Positions 1 to 10,215 of a stretch of DNA of 44,435 bases are shown here, piece after piece. Position 1 is the first letter of the stretch. Each line of letters opens with the position of its first letter. The notes beneath the pieces were generated by a model, which ran no database searches, had not been told where the DNA came from, and was given only the letters and a program-made list of their open reading frames with translations. The position numbers and the translations under genes are program-made. This DNA is from Stagonosporopsis chrysanthemi (lineage: Eukaryota; Ascomycota; Dothideomycetes; Pleosporales; Didymellaceae): positions 1 through 44,435 of the forward strand of contig JAFISE010000193.1 of the NCBI GenBank assembly GCA_022560025.1, in the 5' to 3' direction.

Positions 1-637
1 TTGGTTGGGAAAGACGTCTAATTACTACAAAAGAGGGACATCATTTCTCCGCCAAAGAATGGTTTGTGTTATATACAAACACGAGGCGACACCCCCCCCC
101 CCCCCCCCCCCCATGTTGATGCCGCGGATCTTCCCAATATAAAACTTTCATCTGGTATCGCTTGGCTAGCCTGGAAACCTTCCAATGAGAGGAGTCTCAA
201 ACTCAAATCAGGTCAATCACAAGCAACGGTACACAGCACTTGATTGATGCTGCCATCAAAGTAACATCGATAGGTAAGCCTCTCAAAAACTATCCTTGTG
301 TGAAATAGTCAGCAGAGAAATCCATAGGTACCCTCATTTACTATGAGCTAGCCCAATACACATATTCTGTTCACCAGGCTAAGCTCCGAATAGAATCTCC
401 TAACGGCTTCGGTATTGGTTATCTGCTTAGTGTGTTCGCTTGACTACAGTTCTTAGTCAAAAATTTTGCCCGCTGGGCTGTTTTACACCAAAACTCGTCT
501 ACTTTGAACTAGTATATTTTACTACCGTGTATGCATAACTCTTTGAAAATAACATCTAAGAAAGAAAAATACTAGGTTTTATCCCATATTAATGTTGTTA
601 TTAAATTTTATAAGAATCAAAGTATATTGCGTGGATA
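1..637. other. Gene-free left flank
   Basis: No convincing open frame is seen on either strand. The stretch is AT-rich towards its right end and runs up to the TA dinucleotide (636-637) used as the target site by the Fot1-like transposon. A run of 21 C residues lies at 92-112. Confidence 0.6.
92..112. repeat. Poly-C homopolymer (21 nt)
   Basis: An uninterrupted run of C residues follows an A at 91. Its true length may be uncertain in the assembly. Similar C/G runs occur near 39971, 43011 and 44306. Confidence 0.95.
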
Positions 638-702
638 ACGTATGTTATAAGCGAGTGACGCGTACAAGCGAGCGACGCACCCTACCAACTTTGCGCACCT
701 CT
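638..702 (+). repeat. Left terminal inverted repeat of the Fot1-like element
   Basis: The 65 bp are the reverse complement of 2425-2489 apart from two transitions. The repeat contains two near-identical 13-bp direct repeats, AAGCGAGTGACGC (649-661) and AAGCGAGCGACGC (666-678), spaced 17 bp apart start to start. By analogy with other Tc1/mariner elements these may be transposase binding sites (inference). Confidence 0.92.
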
Positions 703-758
703 ACACGCGTATATCTCAACCACCTTATAAGACAATATATAGATATTAATAGAGTAGA

Positions 759-2408
759 TTAAGCAGTATCTAAAGTATCTTTCTTACACGTACGAGAGTT
801 ATGTCCAGTCTCTCTGCACTTCTTACAGCGCGCAAGAGCCTGGCGGCTCACGCCTGATCGCTCTCGTCCTTGACACTGCTCACGAGCAATCTGCTGATTA
901 GCCTCACCTTAAGCGAGTAGATCCTCTCCAGCTCCCTTTGTTAAGACCCCACGCTGCTGTATACGCTTTTTTTTACGCTGTTTACGCGCTGACGCTGCCT
1001 TATTAGCCTTCTCAAGGCTAGCAATTCAATCGCGCATTAACTCAGCTGAGAGCATCATCACCTCAGCGCTCTTCTTAAGCTGATCAATCGCTTCAATAAT
1101 AGAAGCAGGCGATGAGCTCTTATGTCGGCGCACGCGCTCACGTATCAGGGTTGATTAAACCTCAAGTTCGCGTATGTTGCTCGGCGTACGCGCCTCCCAG
1201 AGCGCCTCTGGTAGGGCACCTAGAGTAGGCGTACGCAGCTGCACGTCAAGCTTTGATAGAACAGTATCTGGCTGGAGAGGTACAAGGCCTGCGCCTCAAA
1301 AGGCTGAGCAGATGTTGGCTGAGGTGAACGATCGATCGTACGCTGCCTTAAAGGCTGGCAGGAACTCAAGCTTGGTGATATGATTGATGTGGTGGCGGAT
1401 GAGGCTCTCAACCTCACGGCTATACGCGCGCTTCAACGGCGAGAAGCAGCCAACGTCAAGCGGCTGTAGCAGGTGGGATGAGTGAGGCGGCATACAGAGC
1501 GTGTAGATGTTGTTCTCCTTACAGAGCTCTTGAAACTCAAGAGAGTGGTGGCTCTCGTGGCCGTCAAGGACGAGCAGGCGACGCGCACCAAAGATGCGAG
1601 TCTTTGTATAAGCATTAAAGTGCTTTAGCCACTCTACTCCTAGCTTGTTGTTTGTCCAGCCATTGTCGCTAACTGCAATCACCCAGTTGCGTGGGATCTC
1701 TGCTTCCTCGTACCAAGCAGATAGATGATACTGGCCAGCGAAGATGATGAACGGCGGGACTGACTAGCTAGCAGCGTTGATAGCAGCGATTGCCGTCACC
1801 CATTCACGGTCGCCAGGCTGAATGCTCTTTGGCCTGCCTCTCCTCTCTGATCCTGTCACGACAAGCTGAGTCGTGATCTTGCCCATCATAAAGCCAGCCT
1901 CGTCAAAGTTATAGACGTCATCATCGCAGATGCCGTACTTGGCCTTTGTCTCCTCTACAAGCTCAAACCAGCTCCTAATCAGGACTGGATCCTCGCATAG
2001 AGCTCGCTGCCTATCGTACGCTCGATTGAAACGTGTCTTAAGACTGTCTGTACGCTTGACAAAGTTGCGCGGCTAGTGGACGCCAACCTGACCAGCGCCG
2101 CGCGCAGCAAGTAGTTTATCAGCCATATCACGTACAGCTTCGTACGTAGGCGCGAATCCACGAGAATCTAAGTCGAGTATATGTCTGACAATCACCTCCT
2201 CCTCTACCTTAGTGAGTTTCCTTGAGTTGGGTTGGCAATCGCGTCAGGCAGGTATCCCAGCGCGTCGGCGACGGAGCGTCGCTTCAGCTACGTTGTACAT
2301 CGCTGCAGCAGGACGATTGCCCTGGATTTGTTGAGCATTGATAGATGAGATAGCAAGCTGTACATCTGCTTCATTTGAGAGTAATTGAGTAACGTTGCGT
2401 GGAGCCAT
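759..2408 (-). pseudogene. Fot1/pogo transposase, inactivated by seven in-frame stops
   Basis: From the ATG at 2408 to the TAA at 759-761 the frame is 550 codons with no net frameshift. It is interrupted by stops at 2244-2246, 2073-2075, 1764-1766, 1296-1298, 1155-1157, 1026-1028 and 909-911. Each can be explained by one transition in CGA, CAA, CAG or TGG, the pattern left by repeat-induced point mutation. The N-terminal part resembles the helix-turn-helix DNA-binding half of pogo transposases. The middle is a DDE_1 catalytic domain, with the stretches VYNFDEAGF, LLVLDGHESHH and LCMPPHSSHLLQPLD supplying the acidic residues. The C-terminus carries a zinc knuckle CKKCRETGHNSRTC (CX2CX4HX4C; 786-827). 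The length of about 549 residues is normal for the family. Confidence 0.92.
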
Positions 2409-2424
2409 TATAAATTCAGATAGG

Positions 2425-2489
2425 AGAGGTGCGTAAAGTTGGTGGGGTGCGTCGCTCGCTTGTACGCGTCACTCGCTTATAACATACGT
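2425..2489 (-). repeat. Right terminal inverted repeat of the Fot1-like element
   Basis: This is the inverted copy of 638-702 and carries the same paired 13-bp motif. It ends at a TA target duplication (2490-2491). The transposase start codon lies 16 bp inside it. Confidence 0.92.
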
Positions 2490-2491
2490 TA

Positions 2492-5346
2492 TCTCTATCT
2501 GCAAACATAAACTTTTTGGTGTAGTTGTATAGGGAAGTTGCTTCGCAGGGCAAAGCTTCTAACGCGTGATTGTAACACCAAAGCTACAAGAATTCAATAA
2601 CATTTTAGCCTAGCATGAACGTGTAGTGAAAGTCGTAGCCTTTTTGGCCGGTACTACTGCTCTTCACATACATAAGCGTGAAATAAGTGTCGGTGGTTTA
2701 GGACGACCTTTTGGAGACCTGGATTGTGCAGAGCTGTTGTATCTATAGGTGTTGTCTGTACACCTGTGGAAAAAGAAATTACTGTACAGCTAAACCTAGA
2801 TACAGCAGCGCTCGTCGAGAAATAGCCTTTGAAAAACCGGTCGGGCATTGATCCATCATACATTATCGATTACTGTCGCTGAGCAGAGTACCAAGGAGGC
2901 TTTTTCCAATCTTCCCAAGTTGTGATTGACGCTGAGCCTGCAGGTATCCAAGATCAGATGGAAACATCGTGGAGTATTCGCATGAATCATGCAGTGGAAG
3001 ACACCTAGTAATCACGACATTACGGGCCGCTGGTACTGATGTACGGTAGCATTGCCAGCAATTGTACCACTCTGCGCTACGCTCACATGGGGGACGACCC
3101 TATCTGGCTATATCGAGTCATCGCTGAAGACATCACTCCCCGCTTGCGAACCTAGATCGGATCGGCGACATGAGACACGGCACCCTCGATAATTTTACTG
3201 CAGATGGAAGCTTTGATTTGAGAAGTATGAGACAGTTTGTGTCGTTGGACATCTGGGCAGCAAAAGCTCATGGTCATGTGAAGAGAATAGTTCGAACAGT
3301 GTTTGTTTTGATACATTCGGACCAATTCAAAATTTGCGTATGTGTATGTATGGATTGACACTTATTCTGTATCATGTATTTCAACCATGCTATACGGGCG
3401 GGGATGATGCTTCTGCTCTTCCATACGACAGTCGAGCGATTGACTACCTGTGTCTCACGTCTTACTCTGTTCCTTGACCAAGCTTGTAGGACTTTCGAGC
3501 GAGTGGCTTCATTACAAATCTTCTTTCGGGGTCCTTCTATCTCTAGCTGATGGTTTTCGGGTAGAAGTGCTTTTAGTAGCAAGAGGTTTGAACGATGTGA
3601 GACACATCTCGTCTGAGAGCAGTCTAAGTCTAGGCGCAGAACCTGCTTTGAAAATTTTGGAGGCGTGAGAGACACAAGTACTAAATTCAGAATTCATCAC
3701 ACTTCTTAATATATAATGCTTGTAAAAAAAGATAGAGCTACCTAAACTAAGACGCATTACCGGAAGCTCTGCTGTTAAAGCACTCCCTGCATAAAATATA
3801 TAGGGTTACATATAGTAGTGAGGGCAGACAAGCTCCTTATCTGCTATATAGGCAGAGCCTAGGCACAGTCTACGACGATATATATGACGTCCTTAATAGT
3901 CGCGGTTATGGACTACTACCATGGTAGAGAAGCGGGGGAGAACTGAGTACCGTAGAATAGAGGCGGAGCAGAGGACCTAGCTATATTAGATTCTGCTTAA
4001 TCTACCACAGAAGCAAATGAGGCACTATGCTGCATTATACTACTTTTTCTCTGTCCTAAAACCCTAGTAGGTCCGCACATTTCTGCAAGCACCAATGCGG
4101 TCACGCCAAAGTTGACATTACTCTGTACTTACGCTGTCTTGCGCCTGCCACCACTGAAACGCCATCGTTTCTGTTTATCATCCGCAGAATGTATAGTGCA
4201 CTTATAATTTAAGCTTGCGTTTAGTGTACAATGATTAGGTCTCAAATTGAACAATTTGTAGAGATGCGAGACTCAAGGGTCTTCCTTCTCAAGGATGTAT
4301 GATTTGAAATATCACATGAACCGAATCTATCGCAATGTCTAGGCGGCTTGGGTACCGATAGGAATGCGTGTGCCGAAGAGAAGGATCAGTGCAGTAACCG
4401 TCCTTCAAGGCAAGCTTCTCGAAAGCTAGCTCGTTAGCAAATGGTTCATCACATGTCGAGTCATTTCGGTTGACCGCTTAATGCAAGCTGTAGCCCTTCG
4501 CGGCTAGGTTGTATATCAAGGGATTCATCCCTTTGTGTTTACGATAAGCGCGCTTTTAATTCGGCAAATGAGCCGCGCCGCTGTGCCTCAATTGCTCCAC
4601 CTGTAGGCATGTCGACGATTGAAAAACAGGATTCCGAAGGATCTCCAGTCCTCCCCTAGCTATCAAGATACAGGGACTGGCTAGTTAGAATCTGTGGGAC
4701 GCAGCACTTACGTTACCTTGGCTACCGCACTTCCAACATCGTGCCGTGAGTACGAACGGGGATCCGCCGGCAGATGTCAGAGCCATGGTAGATATCACGT
4801 GGAGTATACCCTAATATTGTAGCAGTACCCCATTGCTAACGTGAACGATAGCTATTCGCTGATGGTACTGAACTGGACGCGCTCACGAACAAACCTCCAA
4901 GCTGGAAAGACAGAGAAGCACAGGGCAATGCTATTCCATCAGATCGATGTTGATCTAACCATTCATTCTGCATTGTTGGTTCGGGCGCATTAGTACAGCT
5001 GCTCTTGAACACGGGTCAAACTATCCCGCATAGCCGGCCGCAGCCACACGATGTGTGGTCACTTAGGTCATAGCCCAACAATGTGTAGGGGTCGTTCTGG
5101 CCCCACTCCTAGTCTTTCACTTCGGATGCAAATTTGCGGGCCTATTGTGATCCTACACTAACAATGCGAGGTGAATTTGCCTTCTGCAGCCACAAAGCAA
5201 AGCCTATGATAGTATAAAAAATCACCCAGACCTGCCCTCACTTGGTTCCATAGTCCAGAACTTAATGCAACTCAACCAAGAAACACGCATTATTATTTCC
5301 ATCCCCTTCAGATTCCATTTCGGTAACACCATTCATACCTAAGGTT
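2492..5346. other. Long gene-free stretch
   Basis: About 2.9 kb in which I recognise no gene on either strand. Short open frames near 2.7-3.7 kb show no family resemblance or coding character. The interval 3780-4060 is rich in TATA/CTATA words and could be an old degraded repeat, but nothing identifies it. The last 130 bp before the UbiA-family gene contain AGTATAAAAAATC (about 5210-5222), which may serve as its TATA element. Confidence 0.55.
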
Positions 5347-6315
5347 ATGGATCCTAATCCGAAGCCTATGGTGTGGCCGCACCTGCAGGCTGAGGGGTCG
5401 CTCGGCAACCTCGCCAAGAGCATCCGCTACCATTTTCAGACACTCTACTTGTTCACCAGTGATCAATTATTTGATACTGTGATCCCAGGCACAGCCTTCG
5501 GTGTTTTCGCTGCGCTATCTGGTTCAACCTTGAATCTACCCGCTCAATGGTCCACATCCATTCTTTGGCGCATTCCCCAAGTATTCTTCTGGCTATGGCT
5601 TGTCATTCTCCAGTTCTGCGTGCAGAATCAGCGCAGCGCAGAGTCGGTCGCCGAAGACCTCATCAACAAGCCATGGCGACCTCTACCTTCTCGTCGTATG
5701 ACTTCTACACAGGTGAACGAACTGTTGTCAGCCGTGCATGTTCTCGCTGCCCTGCTCAGCTATCGGTTGAACATCATGGGTATATTCCTTATTTACGTAT
5801 GCCTCATCACCGCGTACAATGACTACGGTGGCGCCAACAAGTCTGGTATCGTGCGAAACCTGTTCTGCGGCGCCGGCTTTTCATGCTACTTCAGCGGTGC
5901 CCTGAGCATTGCCATCGGCTCCGATACTAGCATGAGCTATGAAGCGTGGAAATGGACGGCCATTATTGCCGTGGGCATCCTCTCGACGACTATTCAGACA
6001 CAAGAATTTCGCGATGAAGCTGGTGACAAGGCTCGTGAACGACGCACTCTGGTCACCGAGCTCGGTCGAAAGCCCGCCCTCGGCACAGTTTTCGTGACTG
6101 TGGCTTTCTGGTCATTCTATACTCCCCTGGGCTTCTTCGACGGAGGCTGGAAGACCGCGCTACTGCCGCTACTATTGGGTAGTGCGCTCTTGGCGACCGC
6201 TTTCAAGGCATACTTCAAGGAGGACTACCAGTTGGATCGCAAGATGTACAAACTCTGGTGCTTATGGATGTTCGGATTCTGTCCTCTGCCCCTATTGGCT
6301 AAGATCTTTGCTTAA
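5347..6315 (+). CDS. UbiA-family prenyltransferase / terpene cyclase-like membrane enzyme
   Basis: A single-exon gene encoding 322 residues, close to the usual UbiA length. The two aspartate-rich signatures of the superfamily are visible in the fungal variant form. The first lies at residues 94-115, beginning NQRSAESVAED and ending NKPWRPLPS. The second is QEFRDEAGD at residues 219-227. Between and after them are about seven or eight hydrophobic segments, so the enzyme should sit in an internal membrane with the Asp residues binding Mg-diphosphate. Relatives include aromatic prenyltransferases and the UbiA-type sesquiterpene cyclase of the fumagillin pathway; substrate and reaction cannot be told from sequence. 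No other biosynthetic gene (P450, PKS, terpene tailoring) lies next to it. The start has an upstream AT-rich promoter and no competing ATG. The gene is intact although its neighbours are decayed. Confidence 0.82.
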   Translation: MDPNPKPMVWPHLQAEGSLGNLAKSIRYHFQTLYLFTSDQLFDTVIPGTAFGVFAALSGSTLNLPAQWSTSILWRIPQVFFWLWLVILQFCVQNQRSAESVAEDLINKPWRPLPSRRMTSTQVNELLSAVHVLAALLSYRLNIMGIFLIYVCLITAYNDYGGANKSGIVRNLFCGAGFSCYFSGALSIAIGSDTSMSYEAWKWTAIIAVGILSTTIQTQEFRDEAGDKARERRTLVTELGRKPALGTVFVTVAFWSFYTPLGFFDGGWKTALLPLLLGSALLATAFKAYFKEDYQLDRKMYKLWCLWMFGFCPLPLLAKIFA

Positions 6316-6734
6316 TCTTGGGTCAAGATTATGATGTTGGCTGGATCCCGTTTTCATTCTGTCAAAACATTGATAGTTCGTCTAGCGACGAGCCATCGCA
6401 GAGCAATGCCGTAAGATTTCGGACGCATCGATGCGTAGACGAACAATAAAAAATTGCCTTCAACTTATAAGTTTTCAGTGATGATAAAAGCACTCAGTGC
6501 TCTTACAATAAATGTGACAGTCATCATCCAACTCATTTCCCTTCATTCTAACCTCGGAAAAATAATCTTTCGATCATTAGTGCTAACTTCCAGCAGGCGC
6601 AGGATGAAGCCCATAATGCAACACAGTTGATACATTGTCTCCTTCGCCAATTGATAAACTGACTTTTTCCATGGATTGGGAACTCATTCTACTTGCTGGA
6701 GATTCCGCTCAGTGAATCTTCCGCATCTGCTAAG
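6316..6734. other. Spacer without recognised gene
   Basis: This is the AT-rich region downstream of the UbiA-family gene. AATAAA-like words (6444-6449, 6507-6512) could act in 3' end formation. No coding signal is seen. Confidence 0.5.
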
Positions 6735-7790
6735 CTAGCGAACGATACTCACACTACTCTTTCCAATCGAGCGTATTTGTCGATTAGTATGCTTCAAATG
6801 CCGGTAATGGTTAAATTTACGTCCTTTCCTCGTATTCCTTCTGCCGGAGCCATCACTGCCTCCTTCGGACGAGCCTGCAGACGAAGACGAGGGTACATAC
6901 TTGTCCGAACCTAAGGAGAGCCAGATACTCGTCTTCTGAACGACTCGTTCGACCAAGCAGGAGGTGGTGATTTTTGCCTAGCCGTAGATGAATGTGTCCT
7001 CCGCCGTTTCTGTACCGGAGGCTCGTCGTCCGAGTCACAGTAGTCAGTATTGCTGGTTTACGGCTGTCTAGTGGCTGGTCCTCATCAGAGTGCATTTGCG
7101 ATCCAAATTCTTGTCTTCTCAGGCCTTCAATCAGTTTCCTCTCGATCTCAATCTGCGTTCTCGTTGCAATCACGCGATTTGCTCCTCGGGTGCTTTGCCT
7201 TTTGATAGATATTTCTGCCCTTATCACATCAGTATCTGTAGCATAAAGACTAATCTGAATTTGTGCGCGATTCCTTCCGTGAAACCATTGCGGATCATGA
7301 ATCCCTCCCATTGCGTCTTCTGTTACCTAGTCAAGCCGCGGTGCACCAATCTTGTACGTTTCCATGAAATCTCCTTCGTGATCTGTTAATTCGCAATATT
7401 TTCAGTAGGTATCTATGATCGTTAGACTCGTTAGAGATGGCCATGCTTTAGAAGAATTAAATAAGCCTACAACCTTATTTAAATCCTGTTGACCCTAAAA
7501 GATCCGGTCCTTCGCAGCTCTTGCGCCGATTAAACCTAACATTTGAGAAGCCAGATACTTTGCGGCTCAACGGTCCCGATTTGTCCTGTCCAAAATTGGA
7601 TGTAATCGCGAACCTGTCATGCAAAAGACGAGAAAAGCTGCTTGTAGGACTATCGCAATCAATTCTATCACTGTGAGAGACTGCTGACGATTGATACAAG
7701 CTAACAGAACTCACGGAAAATTTCCGCCTACTTGCCGTGTTCGTATCTCGAATCTGTAGTCAACGCCGTATCTGAGCTGGCCAATACCTT
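6735..7790 (-). pseudogene. Probable decayed gene of unknown function
   Basis: Coding-like protein segments follow one another on the minus strand but in different frames. A Ser/Arg-rich piece lies at 7475-7760 (SVSLYQSSAVSHS). A charged, helix-like piece lies at 7060-7311 (RTQIEIERKLIEGLRRQEF). Then comes an acidic-to-basic piece at about 6913-7050 (DSDDEPPVQKRRR), ended by TAG at 6911-6913, and a Ser/Gly-rich basic piece at 6840-6925 (SSSSAGSSEGGSDGSGRRN). This is what a gene broken by frameshifts looks like. I cannot assign a family. The alternative is a multi-exon gene whose introns I cannot place, or chance open frames. Confidence 0.33.
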
Positions 7791-7973
7791 ACTACAGCTC
7801 TTCTCGTAGCCAGCATTCATCTTCAAGTAGTTGTTACGGAAGAGCTCAGTTTGAAATGATCACAGGACCAATAAGACTATCAGTGTGATGACGTAGTTTG
7901 AGACTTTAGTCAGCCGCATATCACCTAGCGTGACATCCTTTTGCCAGACACTCTAACGCCAATATACGCGTCT

Positions 7974-8864
7974 ATGAACTCTCTTCTATCCTTACCGCGT
8001 GAGCTTCGCGACCAGATAATCGAGTATGTTCTTCTATCTCACAAAAGATCTCCAGTGGATCCGGCAAACGATCTCGTTTCAAGACAAGACGCGACCGGAC
8101 AGGGCTCGCTGAGGCCACCGAAGAGTAGGTCGTACAGTGCTTCTGGTCTGTTGGGGGTGAATTCTCAGCTCAGAAACGAAACGAAAACCCGCCTGAGTCA
8201 GCTCGACTTCCCATATTCGCTCGACGTGATGGTGGTCGATAACGAGCTTTGGCCCACATGGACCTGTTGTCCCTGGCGAGCACCAGGACAGATCGATAGG
8301 GTCAACGTGTCGTTACGCTTCTTCAACAGACCAAATGACCCATACATGGTGCATGTTGCTCGCACGTTTTGGGCGATATTGCAGGGTCGCACGTGGAAAA
8401 ACGCGACATTGCACCCACTAGCCGAGATCTTCTTGTATATCCGCGATGTTTGCCTTCAGTCCGACTCGAAGGAAGCGAATGTGATAGGGACGCTGTCCTT
8501 TGATGCATCTACGAAGGACCGATTGAATCAGATCGCGAACATGACGCTTTCGGAACCTCTGTCAAGCATTTCCCTGAAGTCAATGTTTGGAAAGCATCGC
8601 TCCTTGTGGAACTCGTTCCGCAGCATCCATCAGTATCCGTTCGCCGGCAACGGAGAGATCCGGAGACTGGATATCATGGTATCGCTCAAGATCATGGTGA
8701 TTTTATTCTTACAGGAGGCATGGGAGGACGAATGCGCCGTGTACAAGAGCTATGTTGGGCCATTGGGAGCTGCTTTTCGAAGCGTGCAGAACATTCAGTT
8801 TCGTGTTGATGGGCAAGACCTTGGGCAATTGACAACTTGTACCTTGAGTACCTTGACAGCGTGA
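7974..8864 (+). CDS. F-box-like protein, probably frameshifted near its C-terminus
   Basis: The frame starts with MNSLLSLPRELRDQIIEYVL, the F-box-like N-terminal signature common in large Dothideomycete families, followed by a 'GLLGVNSQLRNET' motif seen in the same proteins. It encodes 296 residues. These proteins are presumed substrate adaptors of SCF ubiquitin ligases, but most are uncharacterised. The ATG at 7974 is preferred because the open frame upstream has only a TTG start. After about 8815 the coding character moves to another frame: PWAIDNLYLEYLDSVNHV continues to a TGA at 8933-8935. This suggests a one-base indel near 8806-8820, either a true mutation or a sequence error. The intact protein would be about 320 residues. 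Confidence 0.65.
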   Translation: MNSLLSLPRELRDQIIEYVLLSHKRSPVDPANDLVSRQDATGQGSLRPPKSRSYSASGLLGVNSQLRNETKTRLSQLDFPYSLDVMVVDNELWPTWTCCPWRAPGQIDRVNVSLRFFNRPNDPYMVHVARTFWAILQGRTWKNATLHPLAEIFLYIRDVCLQSDSKEANVIGTLSFDASTKDRLNQIANMTLSEPLSSISLKSMFGKHRSLWNSFRSIHQYPFAGNGEIRRLDIMVSLKIMVILFLQEAWEDECAVYKSYVGPLGAAFRSVQNIQFRVDGQDLGQLTTCTLSTLTA

Positions 8865-8935
8865 ATCATGTCCGGGGCTGGATGATCAAGGTTCAGCCAA
8901 ACGGAACAGGGTCCAACACGAAAGACGATGCTTGA

Positions 8936-9432
8936 TGTGAATCACCGGACGATTTTATTCTTCTCAATTCTCCTGGGGCTATCGTCATTCGATTTCGGCG
9001 CGGATCTGGTCTACCTGCGGAGGGACCTAATGGAAATTCCTTGATCGTGGTAACGAGCTAGCCTGTGTTATCGACAAACCAGAATTCCAGGAGTGTTCGT
9101 TCCCCAGAAAGACGCTTTCTCGACCCTTGACCAGTCCATGGATAGAGGATGAGAACAGTCTCGAGACCTTCCGCACTGCGGAAGACGATGTCACATAACG
9201 TTGGGCTTGACGCCGTCGAACTTGTTAGCAATACTTACCAAGGATCCGATCAAGCCACTTCTTCTGCTATGCGAGTTTACTCGGCCCTGTATTACGGAGT
9301 TGCGGCAACAAAGACTAATCTAACATGCCGGCTAAGCGATCGATGCTTATATACATCAAGCTTCGGCAGAATAATCTAATCAATCTCTGCGAATGATCTG
9401 AATCGCTCTTATCAAATCTCTTTCCTGTGAGG
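8936..9432. other. Spacer without recognised gene
   Basis: No open frame here shows family resemblance. It separates the F-box-like gene from the OPT transporter remnant. Confidence 0.5.
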
Positions 9433-10215
9433 ATGCTGCTCGAAAGCAAATTTCAAGGCTCAATCGTTGAGGATTCTGGTGGACTAAGTGACGAACGTAG
9501 GTACGACCCTCCTCAGACGCCAATGGAGCGCATGAAACAAATCTCAAGATGCAGAGCCTAAGAGCGACGATGCGAGCGAAATACTTTCGGCAGCCGGTGT
9601 CAATCTGGACTCAGACGACCCTACCGTGCCCTGTCTGACAATCCGCATGTGGGTGATTGGCATCTCGTTAACCCTATTCGGCTGTGGTCTCAACACGCTG
9701 TATACACTACGCTTCCCGTCAATCTCGCTTACCCAGTCGGTTGTCCAATTCATGGCCTTCCCAATCGGCAAAGCTGTGGTTCCGCTAGCGGTATACGCCC
9801 TGAAGGAGCGCTTCCCAAAAAGCTCTTGGAGACACGCACATGTTCCGTTACTGTTGGGCGATCTGAACTACCGGCCCCCTGCGTTGGGAACAAACTACGG
9901 TAGCTGGGCGATTATTGATTTGCTTTTTGGCGCCTACGTCAAGCGAAAGTATGCACTGTGGTGGGAACAATATACATTTGTGCTCAGCGCGGCGCTCGAC
10001 AGCTCCATCACTATATAGCTGCAGTCTCATCTTCTTTACTGTGTTCTGGACGAGGGCTTCGGACCATCTCGCCTGGTGGGGTACTACAGTCTACAAGGTT
10101 GGTTTTTGGACTTTTTGCGGGGACTCTGGCAGAGCTGATTGCTATGAAGGACACCTGCGACTGGAGGTCGTGCCCGTTCCGCGTGGCAAGCGAAGGACAA
10201 CAGGTTGGAACTTGA
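9433..10215 (+). pseudogene. OPT-family oligopeptide transporter pseudogene (ends fused, middle deleted)
   Basis: OPT transporters are proton-coupled plasma-membrane peptide/metal-chelate carriers of about 700-900 residues. Here only the two ends remain. A cytosolic N-terminus from ATG 9433 (DPPQTPMERMKQI) shifts frame near 9545, then DDPTVPCLTIRMWVIGISLT (about 9614-9670) gives the first membrane segment and SISLTQSVVQFMAFPIGK the next. This runs straight into the family's C-terminal region (ALKERFPKSSW, then PPALGTNYGSWAI and WWEQYTFVLSAALD). A second frameshift follows near 10010, after which SLIFFTVF and LAWWGTTVYK continue. A 52-nt intron (10098-10149) seems to precede the end DTCDWRSCPF, stopping at 10213-10215. 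More than ten membrane segments are missing, so it cannot work as a transporter. Confidence 0.85.

Larger units (their letters stand above)
638..2489 (-). mobile_element. Fot1/pogo-type DNA transposon (Tc1/mariner superfamily), 1,852 bp
   Basis: The element has 65-bp terminal inverted repeats (638-702 and 2425-2489) beginning ACGTATGTTATAAGCG and is flanked by the target duplication TA at 636-637 and 2490-2491. It holds one transposase frame on the minus strand. The size, TA duplication and DDE_1-type transposase are typical of fungal Fot1/pogo elements. The repeats differ from each other at only two positions, both transitions, so the insertion looks structurally complete and not old. The transposase is dead (seven in-frame stops), so the copy could move only with help from another copy. 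Confidence 0.93.

Noticed and set aside
3170..3757. Several overlapping small open frames in the left desert
   Set aside because: No conserved motif, no consistent coding character and competing frames on both strands; chance open frames are more likely.
5347..6315. A biosynthetic gene cluster around the UbiA-family gene
   Set aside because: No P450, polyketide synthase, peptide synthetase, oxidoreductase or clear tailoring gene lies within 10 kb; the nearby regulators alone do not support a cluster.
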